From: Gemmatimonadota bacterium
Lineage (GTDB): Bacteria > Gemmatimonadota > Gemmatimonadetes > Longimicrobiales > Gaopeijiaceae
Reading direction: 5' to 3'
Length of the DNA stretch: 37,840 nt
NCBI GenBank assembly: GCA_030827315.1
Contig: JAURER010000026.1
Span: 1 to 37,840 of the forward strand
In this document: piece after piece, positions 30,976 to 37,840 of the stretch
Layout: each line of letters begins with the position of its first letter
Position numbering within the stretch: position 1 is the first letter of the stretch
Translations under genes and position numbers: made by a program
The notes under the pieces: model-generated
Database searches by the model: none
Told to the model about the DNA's origin: nothing
Seen by the model: only the letters and a program-made list of their open reading frames with translations

Positions 30976-33294
30976 ATGCACGCCCGCAGCCGATCCGCCC
31001 CCGCCCGCTCGTACCCCGTCCGCAACCGTCGCGCTCGTCGCGCACGATGTTCCGATAGCGCGCCTGCCCGCCGGCCGGTCGGCGTCACCCTGCTCGTCAC
31101 GGTCGTTCTCGGCCTTGCGTCGTCGTCGGCGTCCGCGCAGGTGGCCCGCTTCACGACGGAGCTGGCGCTGGACGTGCGCTCTCCGCAGATCGCGGACATG
31201 ACCGAAGACGGTGGGCGGCTGGCCGTGGTGGTGCGCACGCGTCGGGGACGCACGGACGTCGACCACCAGCGATTTGGCGACCCGACCTACGTCGCGCCCT
31301 CGCTCGCGACCGCGATGGTGATCGACGCGCGCACGGGCGCGCGCACGTGGCTGCACGAGGAGCCGACCCAGCTGGGCGACTTCGCCTGGTCGCCCGACGG
31401 ACGTCGGCTGGCATACCTGTACCACGACGGAGAGCGGTTCGGTCTGAGGGTGCACGACGCCGAGTCCGGTCGAACGCGAGACGTCGTCCTCCCCAGGGAG
31501 CGCCCTGTCGCCTCCTCGTCGCCGCTCGAGTGGACGCCCGATGGCCGCTCCATCCTGATGGCCGTCCGACCGGACGGGTGGGCCGAGCGCGCGAGCGCCG
31601 CCTTCCACGAGCTGACCGACGCGGCCGTCGTCGTGCAGGACTCCCGCAATGCCTTTCTGGCGTGGGACCGGGTCGACCTGATCGCCGACGAACAGGTCAC
31701 GGTGCTCGTGGATGTCGACAACGGTTCGTTGCGCGAACTGCTCACGGACGTCGTCCCGCAGAGCATCGGCTTCTCGCCCGACGGAGCGCGCATCACGTAT
31801 CAGACCGCGGTGCCCAGGAAGACGTCGTACACGCGACGCGACGGGACCGACTACGGCCTCTACACTCTCGACCTGGCCAGCGGGGGCGAGCCCGTGCAAC
31901 TCGTCGCGCCCTCGGAAGAGCGCGTCCGGGTCGTCTGGAACGACGCGCGCGACGCCTTCGCCTGGGCCGATGGGGGCGCCGTGCATGTCCGGGCGCTGGG
32001 AGAGGAGGAGGGACGTGACGTCACCGAGGGTCTGCGGACGATGCCCGGTGACACCGCGGACGTCGACTACGGCGTGGAGCGCTGGAGCCCTGACGGACGC
32101 GACCTCCTGCTCACCTCGTCGAAGGGGTGGCACGTGCTCCAGGTGCAGGCCGGCGATCTTCAGACGGTCCTCGCGCTGGAGGAGGACGAGGAGGCGCGGC
32201 CGAGCCGGAGCATCGAGCGGTGGAGCGCCGACGGCCGTTACCTCTACTTCTCCTACTCGGCCCGGGATCGCTGGGAGCGCGGGCTGAAGCGACTCGACAT
32301 CGGCAGTGGCGAAGTCGAGGACGTCGTGCTCGACGGCGGAGTGTATCGCGGATGGCGCATCACGGAAGACGGGTCGACCATCGCGTATACCATGTCGGAC
32401 GGCGATCGTCCCGAAGACGTGTGGGTGACCGGGGAGGGGTACTCGGCACCGGTCCGGCTCACCTCGCTGAACCCCGAGCTCGACGACGTCGCCCTCGCCA
32501 GGACCGAGCTCGTCGAGTACCTCGACGTCGACGGCAACACCCTGTACGGGATTCTCTACTACCCGGCCGACTACGAGCCCGGCCGCGCGTACCCGCTCGT
32601 GGCGGAGGTCTACGAAGAGTTCTTCGACAACGGCTTCAACGAGAACATGAACCTGATCACCGCCCAGGGGTGGCTCGGGTTCCGACCATCGGTCCGCTTC
32701 GAGGAAGGGTACCCAGGGGAAGCGTGGCTGAAGGCCGTCCCCAGTGCGATCAACAAGCTCATCGAGCGCGGGTTGGTGGACCCCGAGCGCGTCGGCGTGT
32801 ACGGGCAGAGCTACGGGGGATATGCGGTCAACCTGCTCATCACGCAGACCGACCGCTTTGCGGCGGCGGCCAACGTGTCGGGGAAGGTCAACATCATTTC
32901 GTTTCTCGGAGACTCGCCGAAGATCACGACCCGCAACTACGCGGCGGCCGAGGTCGGACAGGACCGCATCGGCGCGACGCTCTGGGAGCAGCCCCACAAG
33001 TACATCGCGCACTCGGCGGTGATGTTCGCCGATCGGATCGACACGCCCCTCCTCATGCTGTCGGGCGAGGGTGACTGGAACGTGCCGGCCACGAACCAGC
33101 GCGAGATGTACTACGCGCTCCGGCGGCTCGGGAAGGAGGTGGTCTGGGTCCACTACACGGCCGGCGGTCACGGGGCCGGACGCGCGAGCACGGTGGCCGA
33201 CTTCCACGATCACTGGCAGCGCATGTTCGACTGGTTCGCCGAGCACTTCGGCGAAGATCGGGCGACGACTTCGCCTCAGGACGGAAGCGACTGA
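30976..33294 (+). CDS. Secreted S9-family (prolyl oligopeptidase-type) serine peptidase
   Basis: This 772-aa exported peptidase starts with an Arg-rich n-region and signal peptide (VTLLVTVVLGLASSSASAQ). A beta-propeller of WD40-like units with recurring WSPDGR-type motifs (FAWSPDGRRLAYLYHDG, LEWTPDGRSILMAV) covers about residues 60-510. The alpha/beta-hydrolase domain carries Ser612 in VYGQSYGGYAVN, Asp700 in LSGEGDWNVP and His732 in AGGHGAGR, an intact triad. The closest types are S9 dipeptidyl/acylaminoacyl peptidases. The start is firm: AGGAG lies 7 bases before ATG 30976; the frame's 44 earlier codons are not protein-like. A 160-bp gap separates it from apbE. Confidence 0.9.
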   Translation: MHARSRSAPARSYPVRNRRARRARCSDSAPARRPVGVTLLVTVVLGLASSSASAQVARFTTELALDVRSPQIADMTEDGGRLAVVVRTRRGRTDVDHQRFGDPTYVAPSLATAMVIDARTGARTWLHEEPTQLGDFAWSPDGRRLAYLYHDGERFGLRVHDAESGRTRDVVLPRERPVASSSPLEWTPDGRSILMAVRPDGWAERASAAFHELTDAAVVVQDSRNAFLAWDRVDLIADEQVTVLVDVDNGSLRELLTDVVPQSIGFSPDGARITYQTAVPRKTSYTRRDGTDYGLYTLDLASGGEPVQLVAPSEERVRVVWNDARDAFAWADGGAVHVRALGEEEGRDVTEGLRTMPGDTADVDYGVERWSPDGRDLLLTSSKGWHVLQVQAGDLQTVLALEEDEEARPSRSIERWSADGRYLYFSYSARDRWERGLKRLDIGSGEVEDVVLDGGVYRGWRITEDGSTIAYTMSDGDRPEDVWVTGEGYSAPVRLTSLNPELDDVALARTELVEYLDVDGNTLYGILYYPADYEPGRAYPLVAEVYEEFFDNGFNENMNLITAQGWLGFRPSVRFEEGYPGEAWLKAVPSAINKLIERGLVDPERVGVYGQSYGGYAVNLLITQTDRFAAAANVSGKVNIISFLGDSPKITTRNYAAAEVGQDRIGATLWEQPHKYIAHSAVMFADRIDTPLLMLSGEGDWNVPATNQREMYYALRRLGKEVVWVHYTAGGHGAGRASTVADFHDHWQRMFDWFAEHFGEDRATTSPQDGSD

Positions 33295-33298
33295 CCGA

Positions 33299-33356
33299 GC
33301 CGGCCTGGCGCTGTCCGCGGGTGGGCGCCCCCGCCCGAGTCTGACGCCACGCCGGC
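33299..33356. terminator. Long stem-loop between convergent genes
   Basis: GCCGGCCTGGCG at 33299-33310 pairs with CGCCACGCCGGC at 33345-33356 (one mismatch-type bulge), and the loop holds a second GC-rich hairpin. It fills the 77-bp gap between the S9 gene and the convergent oxidoreductase gene. It is probably a shared terminator; there is no T-run. Confidence 0.45.
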
Positions 33357-33371
33357 CCGCGCCGCGCCGTC

Positions 33372-34793
33372 TCAGCGCATGCCGAACGTGTGCCGGAGCG
33401 CCGCGCGAGCGGCGTGGTACCCGGCCATCCCGTGCACGCCACCCCCTGGCGGCGTCGACGCCGAGCATACGTAGAGACCCGCGTGCGGGGTCTTCCACCC
33501 GCGCAGCGGCCAGCGGGCCGGGCCGAGCGTCTGCCCCAAGGTGAGCGCCCCCCCGTTCACGTCGCCTCCGATCAGATTGGGGTTCCAGGCTTCGAGCCGC
33601 GCCGGAGACCAGATGGCCCGATCGAGGATCCGGTCCCGGAATCCGGGCGCGAAGCGCTCGACCTGCGCCTCGATCCGCCCAGCCGCGTCGCCGTCCCATC
33701 CATTCGGCACGTGGCAGTACGCCCAGGCCGTGTGTCGGCCGGCGGGAGCGCGCGAGGGGTCGAAGAGGGTAGGCTGAGCGAGGATCACGAAGGGTCGCTC
33801 GTGCAGGCGTCCCCGCCACGGTCGACGTTCCGATGCCGTGATCTCGTCGAACGTGCCACCCAGATGGACCGTTCCCGCGCGCTCCACCTCCGGATCGGTC
33901 CAGGGGATGGGGCCGTCGAGCGCCCAGTCGATCTTGAACGCGCCCGGGCCCATGCGCCAGCGGGCGGCGCGGTGTCGCCAGGCCGCCGGGAGTGCCGGGG
34001 CCGTGATCTCCGCGACCTGGGGGTAGGTGAGCGCCAGGAGGACGGCCGAGGCCGGCGGGAGTTCGTCCAGGCTACGGATCCGTCGTCCCGTCTCGATGAC
34101 CCCACCCAGCGACGTGAAGTATCGAGCGAGGGCCTGCGTGATGCGCCCGGCGCCGCCCCTGGGCATCGGCCAGCCCACCGCGTGACCGGCGGCCATGAGC
34201 GTCACGCCGACCGCGGCAGTCATACGAAGGCCGAGCGGGGTACCCGCGTGCGCCGCATTGCCGGCAAGGAGGGCACGTGCCCCCACGTCGTGAAAGCGAC
34301 GTGCCACGGCCTGTGTCGAGCGAAGCGCTACGCCCGCGAAGCGCCCGAGGAGTAGCGGTGCGGAGGGCCAACGGAGCGGGTCGTTCAGCACGGCCCGCGT
34401 AAACGAGGGCCATCGTTCCACGAAGGGACCGAGCAGCGCCCGATAGGCCCCGGTGTCCGCGCCCAGACGCTCGGCCGTGCAGCCGAGGTCACGTTCGAGA
34501 AGAACGGCCGGCCGGTCTTCGAGGGGATGAGCGAGCGGTACGTCGGGATGGATCCAGTCGAGTCCGAACTCCGACAGAGGAAGGGAGGAGAAGAACGGTG
34601 AGGCGATGCCGAGTGGGTAAATGGCGGACCCGACGTCGTGCAGGAAGCCCGGCAGGGTCACCTCTTCGGTCCGGGCCGCACCTCCGACCGAGTCGTTCGC
34701 CTCGACGAGGAGAACCGAGAGCCCCGCTCGACCGAGCTCGATGGCGGCGGCGAGCCCGTTGGGTCCGGCGCCTACGACGACCGCGTCCGGCAT
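33372..34793 (-). CDS. FAD-dependent phytoene-desaturase-like oxidoreductase
   Basis: This 473-aa flavoprotein has an N-terminal Rossmann FAD motif (DAVVVGAGPNGLAAAIELGR, then LLVEANDSVGGAART). It also has a C-terminal dinucleotide-contact motif (GLYVCSASTPPGGGVHGMAGYHAA). The overall plan matches the CrtI/PYROXD2 superfamily, which includes carotenoid desaturases/isomerases and less-studied bacterial oxidoreductases. The closest resemblance is to the latter (STPPGGGVHGMAG). No carotenoid genes are nearby, so pigment synthesis is not implied. ATG 34793 starts directly before the FAD motif. It is followed upstream by the histidine phosphatase gene on the same strand with a 46-bp gap. Confidence 0.85.
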   Translation of the reverse strand: MPDAVVVGAGPNGLAAAIELGRAGLSVLLVEANDSVGGAARTEEVTLPGFLHDVGSAIYPLGIASPFFSSLPLSEFGLDWIHPDVPLAHPLEDRPAVLLERDLGCTAERLGADTGAYRALLGPFVERWPSFTRAVLNDPLRWPSAPLLLGRFAGVALRSTQAVARRFHDVGARALLAGNAAHAGTPLGLRMTAAVGVTLMAAGHAVGWPMPRGGAGRITQALARYFTSLGGVIETGRRIRSLDELPPASAVLLALTYPQVAEITAPALPAAWRHRAARWRMGPGAFKIDWALDGPIPWTDPEVERAGTVHLGGTFDEITASERRPWRGRLHERPFVILAQPTLFDPSRAPAGRHTAWAYCHVPNGWDGDAAGRIEAQVERFAPGFRDRILDRAIWSPARLEAWNPNLIGGDVNGGALTLGQTLGPARWPLRGWKTPHAGLYVCSASTPPGGGVHGMAGYHAARAALRHTFGMR

Positions 34794-34839
34794 ATCGGCT
34801 TCGGGAGGAAGACCGTCGTGAGCCGCGGCGCCGTGAGCG

Positions 34840-35355
34840 TCAGCCTTCGAACCGCTGGCCGAAGCGCACGAGCACGGTACTCACGCCGGCGGCGGTGATC
34901 GTCACGATGTAGAGCCGGTCGTACTCCATCTCGGCGATGGGCGTCCCCGGCTCACCCCCCAGCGACGCGACGAGCTCGGGCGTGGTATTGCTGTGCCCCA
35001 GCACCAGATGCCGGCCGGACGTGGCGTGGAGGCGCGTTGCGAACCCGGCGAGATCGCTCGGGTCGTACGTCGTCATGGCCAGCCCGGTCCGGTCCGCCGT
35101 GGGGCGTCCGGTCCCTCGCGTTCGCTTCAGGTCCGTCGTGTGGATGTGCGTGAGCGCAGCGTCGCGCAGCGTCTCCGCGAGAAGTGCAGCGCGCTGCCAC
35201 CCGGCTTCCGACAGTGGTGGGTCGTTGGTTCCGTCCTCGTGTCGCTCGGCGTGACGAACCAGGTAGACCACGGTCGCCTCGGTCTGCGCAGGCGCGGCTT
35301 CCGGTGCCGCCACCAGCGACGCGATGAGAAGGAGGGACAGCAGTGCGTGCTTCAT
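34840..35355 (-). CDS. Secreted histidine-phosphatase-family protein
   Basis: This 171-aa protein has a signal peptide (MKHALLSLLLIASLVAAPEA, cleavage near APAQ). It has the two-histidine phosphatase fold: nucleophile His in VYLVRHAERHEDG, the PPLSEAGWQRA segment, the TTDLKRTRGTGRPTA arginine loop, and the second His in HLVLGHSNTTPELV. The small size and VRHAE (rather than RHG) start fit the SixA-like/short branch. Being exported, it probably acts on a phospho-substrate in the periplasm. The specific substrate is unknown. It may be co-transcribed with the oxidoreductase gene downstream. Confidence 0.85.
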   Translation of the reverse strand: MKHALLSLLLIASLVAAPEAAPAQTEATVVYLVRHAERHEDGTNDPPLSEAGWQRAALLAETLRDAALTHIHTTDLKRTRGTGRPTADRTGLAMTTYDPSDLAGFATRLHATSGRHLVLGHSNTTPELVASLGGEPGTPIAEMEYDRLYIVTITAAGVSTVLVRFGQRFEG

Positions 35356-35380
35356 CGGATCCGATCCCGTCGTGTTGAGG

Positions 35381-36076
35381 TCATACGCTCCCGACGATAC
35401 CGAGGATGTCCGTGACGAGCCACCACACCGCCGCCGCCGTCACCGCCGTCGGGACCACCCAGCGGAGCCAGTGGATCAGCGCCCGGTCGGCGGCAGACGG
35501 GTCCGGGCCGGCGATCTCCTCGAGAAGCGTCGCCCGGTTCATGACCCAGCCGATGGTGACGACCGCGACCAGCGTGCCGAACGTCTGACCCCCGGAGCCG
35601 AACCTGAGATCCCGCGGAACGAAGATCCGGAGGTCGATCATCGGTGGGACGGCGAGCACGAGTGACCCCGCATCGACGGTCCAGACCGCGCGTCGTCGCG
35701 TCCATCCGAAGGTGTCGACGAATCCCGCGGGAAAGATGGCGAGGCCCGCAAGCAGGCCCGCCGTGGTGTCACCCAGCACCGTCCAGGCCGCGTCGTCGCG
35801 GATGTTGGCTTCCGCGCCGAGGTAGGATCCGTAGGTGACCATGAGCGTACCGCCGAGCCCGACGGAGAAAACGACCTTGCCCAGGGCCGCGATGGCGACG
35901 GACGGAGTGAGGTCCGACGGATGGAAGGGGAGGGGTCAGGATATGCCCGCGCCTGCGCCCGGCAGCGTTACGGACCTTGCGATCACGACGAGCAGGGTCA
36001 GGAACAGGATCGGTGTCGCGAAGACCGAAACTCGTTCGATTCCGCCGCGGACGCCGCGCATTGCCGCTTGGACTTG
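35381..36076 (-). pseudogene. Decayed sodium:neurotransmitter symporter (NSS/SNF) gene
   Basis: One reading frame on the minus strand carries unmistakable NSS segments: GVRGGIERVSVFATPILFLT (helix 5), VTLPGAGAGI, LTPSVAIAALGKVVFSVGLG and LMVTYGSYLGAEANI, then GWTRRRA to the C-terminal helices ending WWLVTDILGIVGSV. Three lesions are visible. The first half of the protein (helices 1-4) is missing upstream of about 36076, where rnpB begins. An in-frame TGA lies at 35936-35938, where a bulky residue is expected. The stretch normally found between IFPAGF and VDTFGWTRR, including the conserved T-S-x-x-x-x-x-E helix, is absent, an apparent in-frame deletion of very roughly 60 residues. A truncated frame of 153 codons (ATG 35842) remains open but would not make a transporter. 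Confidence 0.75.
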
Positions 36077-36109
36077 ATTGAGGTGTCGCTTGGCCGTGAT
36101 CTTCCGTGT

Positions 36110-36469
<360 letters not shown>

Positions 36470-36615
36470 CGTTCGACGGCGCCCATCGCGAGACCCGCGG
36501 TGGGCGCCGGCCTTTTTCTCGTCGCGGTGCTTGTGTGGTCCGCCCCTTCGCAGAGATTTGGACGACCGGAGGGACCCGCCCTTGCCGGCCCGCCCGACGC
36601 CCGCCAGGAGTTCTC

Positions 36616-37161
36616 GTGAAGGCATCCTTGATTCTCGTCATCGGTCTGGCGTTCACCTTTCTCACTCCGGGCGTCGCGGCCCAGCCGTGGCTCGAAGTGT
36701 CCGGGGAGGCCGGTCTCACCAAGGTGCACGTCCAGGACTGGCTCGGGGCGGGCACGTACGACGCCGACTACCTCAACTATGGCGCGAGCGTCGCCGCGCT
36801 CTTCGGAAGCCGGGCCTCTCGGGGGATCCAGGTGGGCGTGGAGGCTGGGCTGACCCATCTCATCACCTACTACGGATTCTACCCCGAGCTCAGGAGTGAT
36901 GATGTCAACGCGTGGCGAGTGCTCGGGCTAGTCCGGTACTGGCCCGGGGAGGCGAAGTGGTTTCTGGAGTTCGCCGCCGGGATCAACACGTACGGTTCGA
37001 CATCGGATCCCACGCTCGGCGGGGGTGTGGGAACGCTGTTCGACATCTCGGAGCGGTGGTCGGTCCTGGCCAAGGCCCGTGCGTCGCTCGTCTCCGACGG
37101 GCTGGCGCCCATCTTCCCGCTCCAGCTCCAGACCGGGCTGGCCTACCAGCTGGGCCGCTGA
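36616..37161 (+). CDS. Small outer-membrane beta-barrel-like protein
   Basis: This 181-aa protein begins with a signal peptide (VKASLILVIGLAFTFLTPGVAAQ). The mature part consists of alternating-hydrophobic strands ending in aromatics (WLEVSGEAGLTKVHVQDWL, GIQVGVEAGLTHLITYYGF, AWRVLGLVRYWPG, WFLEFAAGINTYG, LQLQTGLAYQLGR). This fits an eight-strand barrel of the OmpA/OmpW-like size class, with the last strand reaching the C-terminus. The start is GTG 36616 with AGGAG 5 bases upstream; an ATG at 36535 in the same frame gives no signal peptide. The function is unknown. It lies 146 bases after rnpB. Confidence 0.75.
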   Translation: MKASLILVIGLAFTFLTPGVAAQPWLEVSGEAGLTKVHVQDWLGAGTYDADYLNYGASVAALFGSRASRGIQVGVEAGLTHLITYYGFYPELRSDDVNAWRVLGLVRYWPGEAKWFLEFAAGINTYGSTSDPTLGGGVGTLFDISERWSVLAKARASLVSDGLAPIFPLQLQTGLAYQLGR

Positions 37162-37166
37162 CGAGG

Positions 37167-37184
37167 AGCCGCCACCTGGCGGCT
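37167..37184 (+). terminator. Hairpin after the barrel gene
   Basis: AGCCGCCA pairs with TGGCGGCT around a tight CC loop, starting 5 bases after the stop codon. It is a compact stem placed as expected for a terminator; TTGACC follows instead of a T-run. Confidence 0.55.
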
Positions 37185-37225
37185 TGACCGACCCGGGGGT
37201 TTCGCGATTTTCAACGTCTGTCCAA

Positions 37226-37299
37226 GCGCCCGTAGCTCAGGTGGATAGAGCGCATGCCTCCGGAGCATGAGGTCGCAGGTTCGAATCCTGCCGGGCGCA
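37226..37299 (+). tRNA. tRNA-Arg (anticodon CCG)
   Basis: It folds as a standard cloverleaf: acceptor GCGCCCG / CGGGCGC with discriminator A; D-arm GCTC / GAGC; anticodon arm CATGC / GCATG with loop CTCCGGA (anticodon CCG, reading CGG Arg codons); and T-arm GCAGG / CCTGC with loop TTCGAAT. The 3' CCA is not encoded. A strong terminator follows 2 bases later. The 3' end of this gene is repeated downstream (see the repeat entries). Confidence 0.95.
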
Positions 37300-37376
37300 T
37301 CAAGGCCGGGGCCCCTGGGGCCCCGGCCTTTGTCGCACCGAATGACTTCGAAGCTGCGATCTCATGAAGCACCGAG
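37283..37376 (+). repeat. Direct repeat, copy 1 (tRNA-Arg 3' end plus terminator)
   Basis: This 94-base segment begins inside the T-loop of tRNA-Arg. It covers the last 17 bases of the gene, the terminator and 46 further bases, ending GAAGCACCGAG. It recurs 188 bases downstream with a single substitution (T to C at 37360). Repeats starting within a tRNA 3' end are the usual form of integrase attachment sites, but a simple tandem duplication would look the same. Confidence 0.9.
37302..37330 (+). terminator. Terminator of tRNA-Arg
   Basis: A 12-bp perfect stem (AAGGCCGGGGCC / GGCCCCGGCCTT) closes a 5-nt loop and ends in TTTG. It is a good intrinsic terminator immediately downstream of the tRNA. 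Confidence 0.8.
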
Positions 37377-37470
37377 TTTACGCGCAGGTTCGACTCGAGC
37401 GGCCTGCGTGGGCCTCAAGGGCGAACCGGGATTCCGCGAGAGCAGCGAGGATCGCGCAGCGACCGCAGCT

Positions 37471-37564
37471 GAATCCTGCCGGGCGCATCAAGGCCGGGGC
37501 CCCTGGGGCCCCGGCCTTTGTCGCACCGAATGACTTCGAAGCTGCGACCTCATGAAGCACCGAG
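37471..37564 (+). repeat. Direct repeat, copy 2 (tRNA 3' fragment plus terminator)
   Basis: This is the second copy of the 94-base repeat, with one mismatch. It carries the 17-base tRNA-Arg 3' fragment without the rest of the tRNA, and a second intact terminator hairpin at 37490-37518. The 94 bases between copies include another T-arm-like stretch (GCGCAGGTTCGACTC at 37382-37396), suggesting more than one round of duplication or a degraded third copy. Confidence 0.88.
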
Positions 37565-37597
37565 CCGACGGCGCACCCCGTTAGTGCAGGTCCGTGG

Positions 37598-37840
37598 TCA
37601 GAACACAGCCATGACCGTGACGGACCATAGCTGCTCGTTGGACGTTCGGAGTCGCTCGCTCAGGATCCGCACCATGGCCGACAGCACCTTGTACGCCAGG
37701 TCGTTGTCGGCCTCCATGAGTTCGACGAACGCGGCACGCGTGATGCTGAGGAGGAGGAACCGGGAATCCACGATCGCGTCCGTGGAGCGGGGCTGTCCAT
37801 CGAAGAGCGACATCTATCCGAAGTAGGCTCCCTCCTTCAG
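37598..37840 (-). pseudogene. Cyclic-nucleotide-binding domain protein, interrupted by TAG (partial)
   Basis: The frame running in from the window end reads LKEGAYFG, then TAG at 37814-37816, then MSLFDGQPRSTDAIVDSRFL and LLSITRAAFVELMEADNDLA, and ends RLRTSNEQLWSVTVMAVF. This is the second half of a Crp/cNMP-binding beta-roll: the phosphate-binding cassette F-G-E-M-S-x-x-x-x-x-x-R-S-T and the following helices. The stop sits exactly where the near-invariant Glu (GAG) belongs, one base away from it. No helix-turn-helix follows, so the intact protein would have been a stand-alone or C-terminal cNMP domain. It is either a real nonsense mutation or a base error. Confidence 0.7.

Noticed and set aside
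35936-35938. In-frame TGA in the symporter as a selenocysteine or recoded codon
   Set aside because: The gene also lacks its first half and an internal segment, so decay is the simpler reading. No selenocysteine-type stem-loop is evident, and NSS proteins are not selenoproteins.
37283-37564. CRISPR-like repeat
   Set aside because: There are only two 94-base copies, derived from a tRNA end and terminator. There are no regular short repeats or spacers and no cas genes.

Overview
This is a high-GC bacterial chromosome segment with tightly packed genes. Many products carry Sec signal peptides or lipoboxes ending in forms such as S-A-Q or A-A-C, and secreted metallo- and serine peptidases are unusually dense (M81, M42, M14, M28, S9). 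There is also a TonB protein, a small predicted outer-membrane barrel and an outer-envelope cytochrome c, so the cell is a diderm. The mix resembles Gemmatimonadota and related environmental lineages; that placement is inference, since the window holds no universal protein marker. The rnpB gene and a tRNA-Arg gene show it is chromosomal.

Layout. 0-1.3 kb: the tail of an upstream frame and a TerC-family membrane protein that lacks a normal start codon. 1.4-9.1 kb: a five-gene, translationally coupled operon encoding a Sad-type semialdehyde dehydrogenase, GabT, a nitrilase-superfamily amidase, a 905-aa Orn/Lys/Arg-decarboxylase-like enzyme and an ATP-grasp ligase. It is the best candidate here for an undescribed pathway. 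GabT and the dehydrogenase would take GABA to succinate, and the other three look like a decarboxylate / ligate / de-amidate module feeding it. 9.1-14.1 kb: a sodium/solute symporter, an exported FAH-fold enzyme, a gene remnant, a secreted Cx4R phosphatase-like protein, a BioF2-type GNAT and a lipoprotein cytochrome c. 14.4-18.6 kb: an exported M81 (MlrC-like) protein coupled to a Na+/Ca2+ antiporter, then a TonB protein behind a hairpin-rich leader, then a small secreted protein. 18.6-27.4 kb: a double-domain M42-like peptidase with a degenerate first half, a histidine-rich polytopic membrane protein with its partner, an M14 carboxypeptidase, a quinone oxidoreductase and an M28 peptidase. 27.6-33.3 kb: a NosR/RnfG-like flavin and Fe-S membrane protein coupled to the flavin transferase ApbE, then an S9 peptidase. 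33.4-35.4 kb: an FAD-dependent desaturase-like oxidoreductase and an exported histidine phosphatase.

The right end (35.4-37.84 kb) differs in character. It holds a decayed sodium:neurotransmitter-symporter gene whose front half is missing where rnpB begins, and then rnpB itself. A small barrel protein follows. Next is tRNA-Arg(CCG), whose 3' end and terminator are repeated 188 bp downstream. The window ends in a cyclic-nucleotide-binding gene interrupted by an in-frame TAG. This looks like a rearrangement-prone or integration-prone spot.

Together the genes suggest a heterotroph that digests peptides outside the cytoplasm and funnels amino acids or polyamines through GABA into the TCA cycle. 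No CRISPR array, insertion sequence, integrase or recognised defence system is visible.
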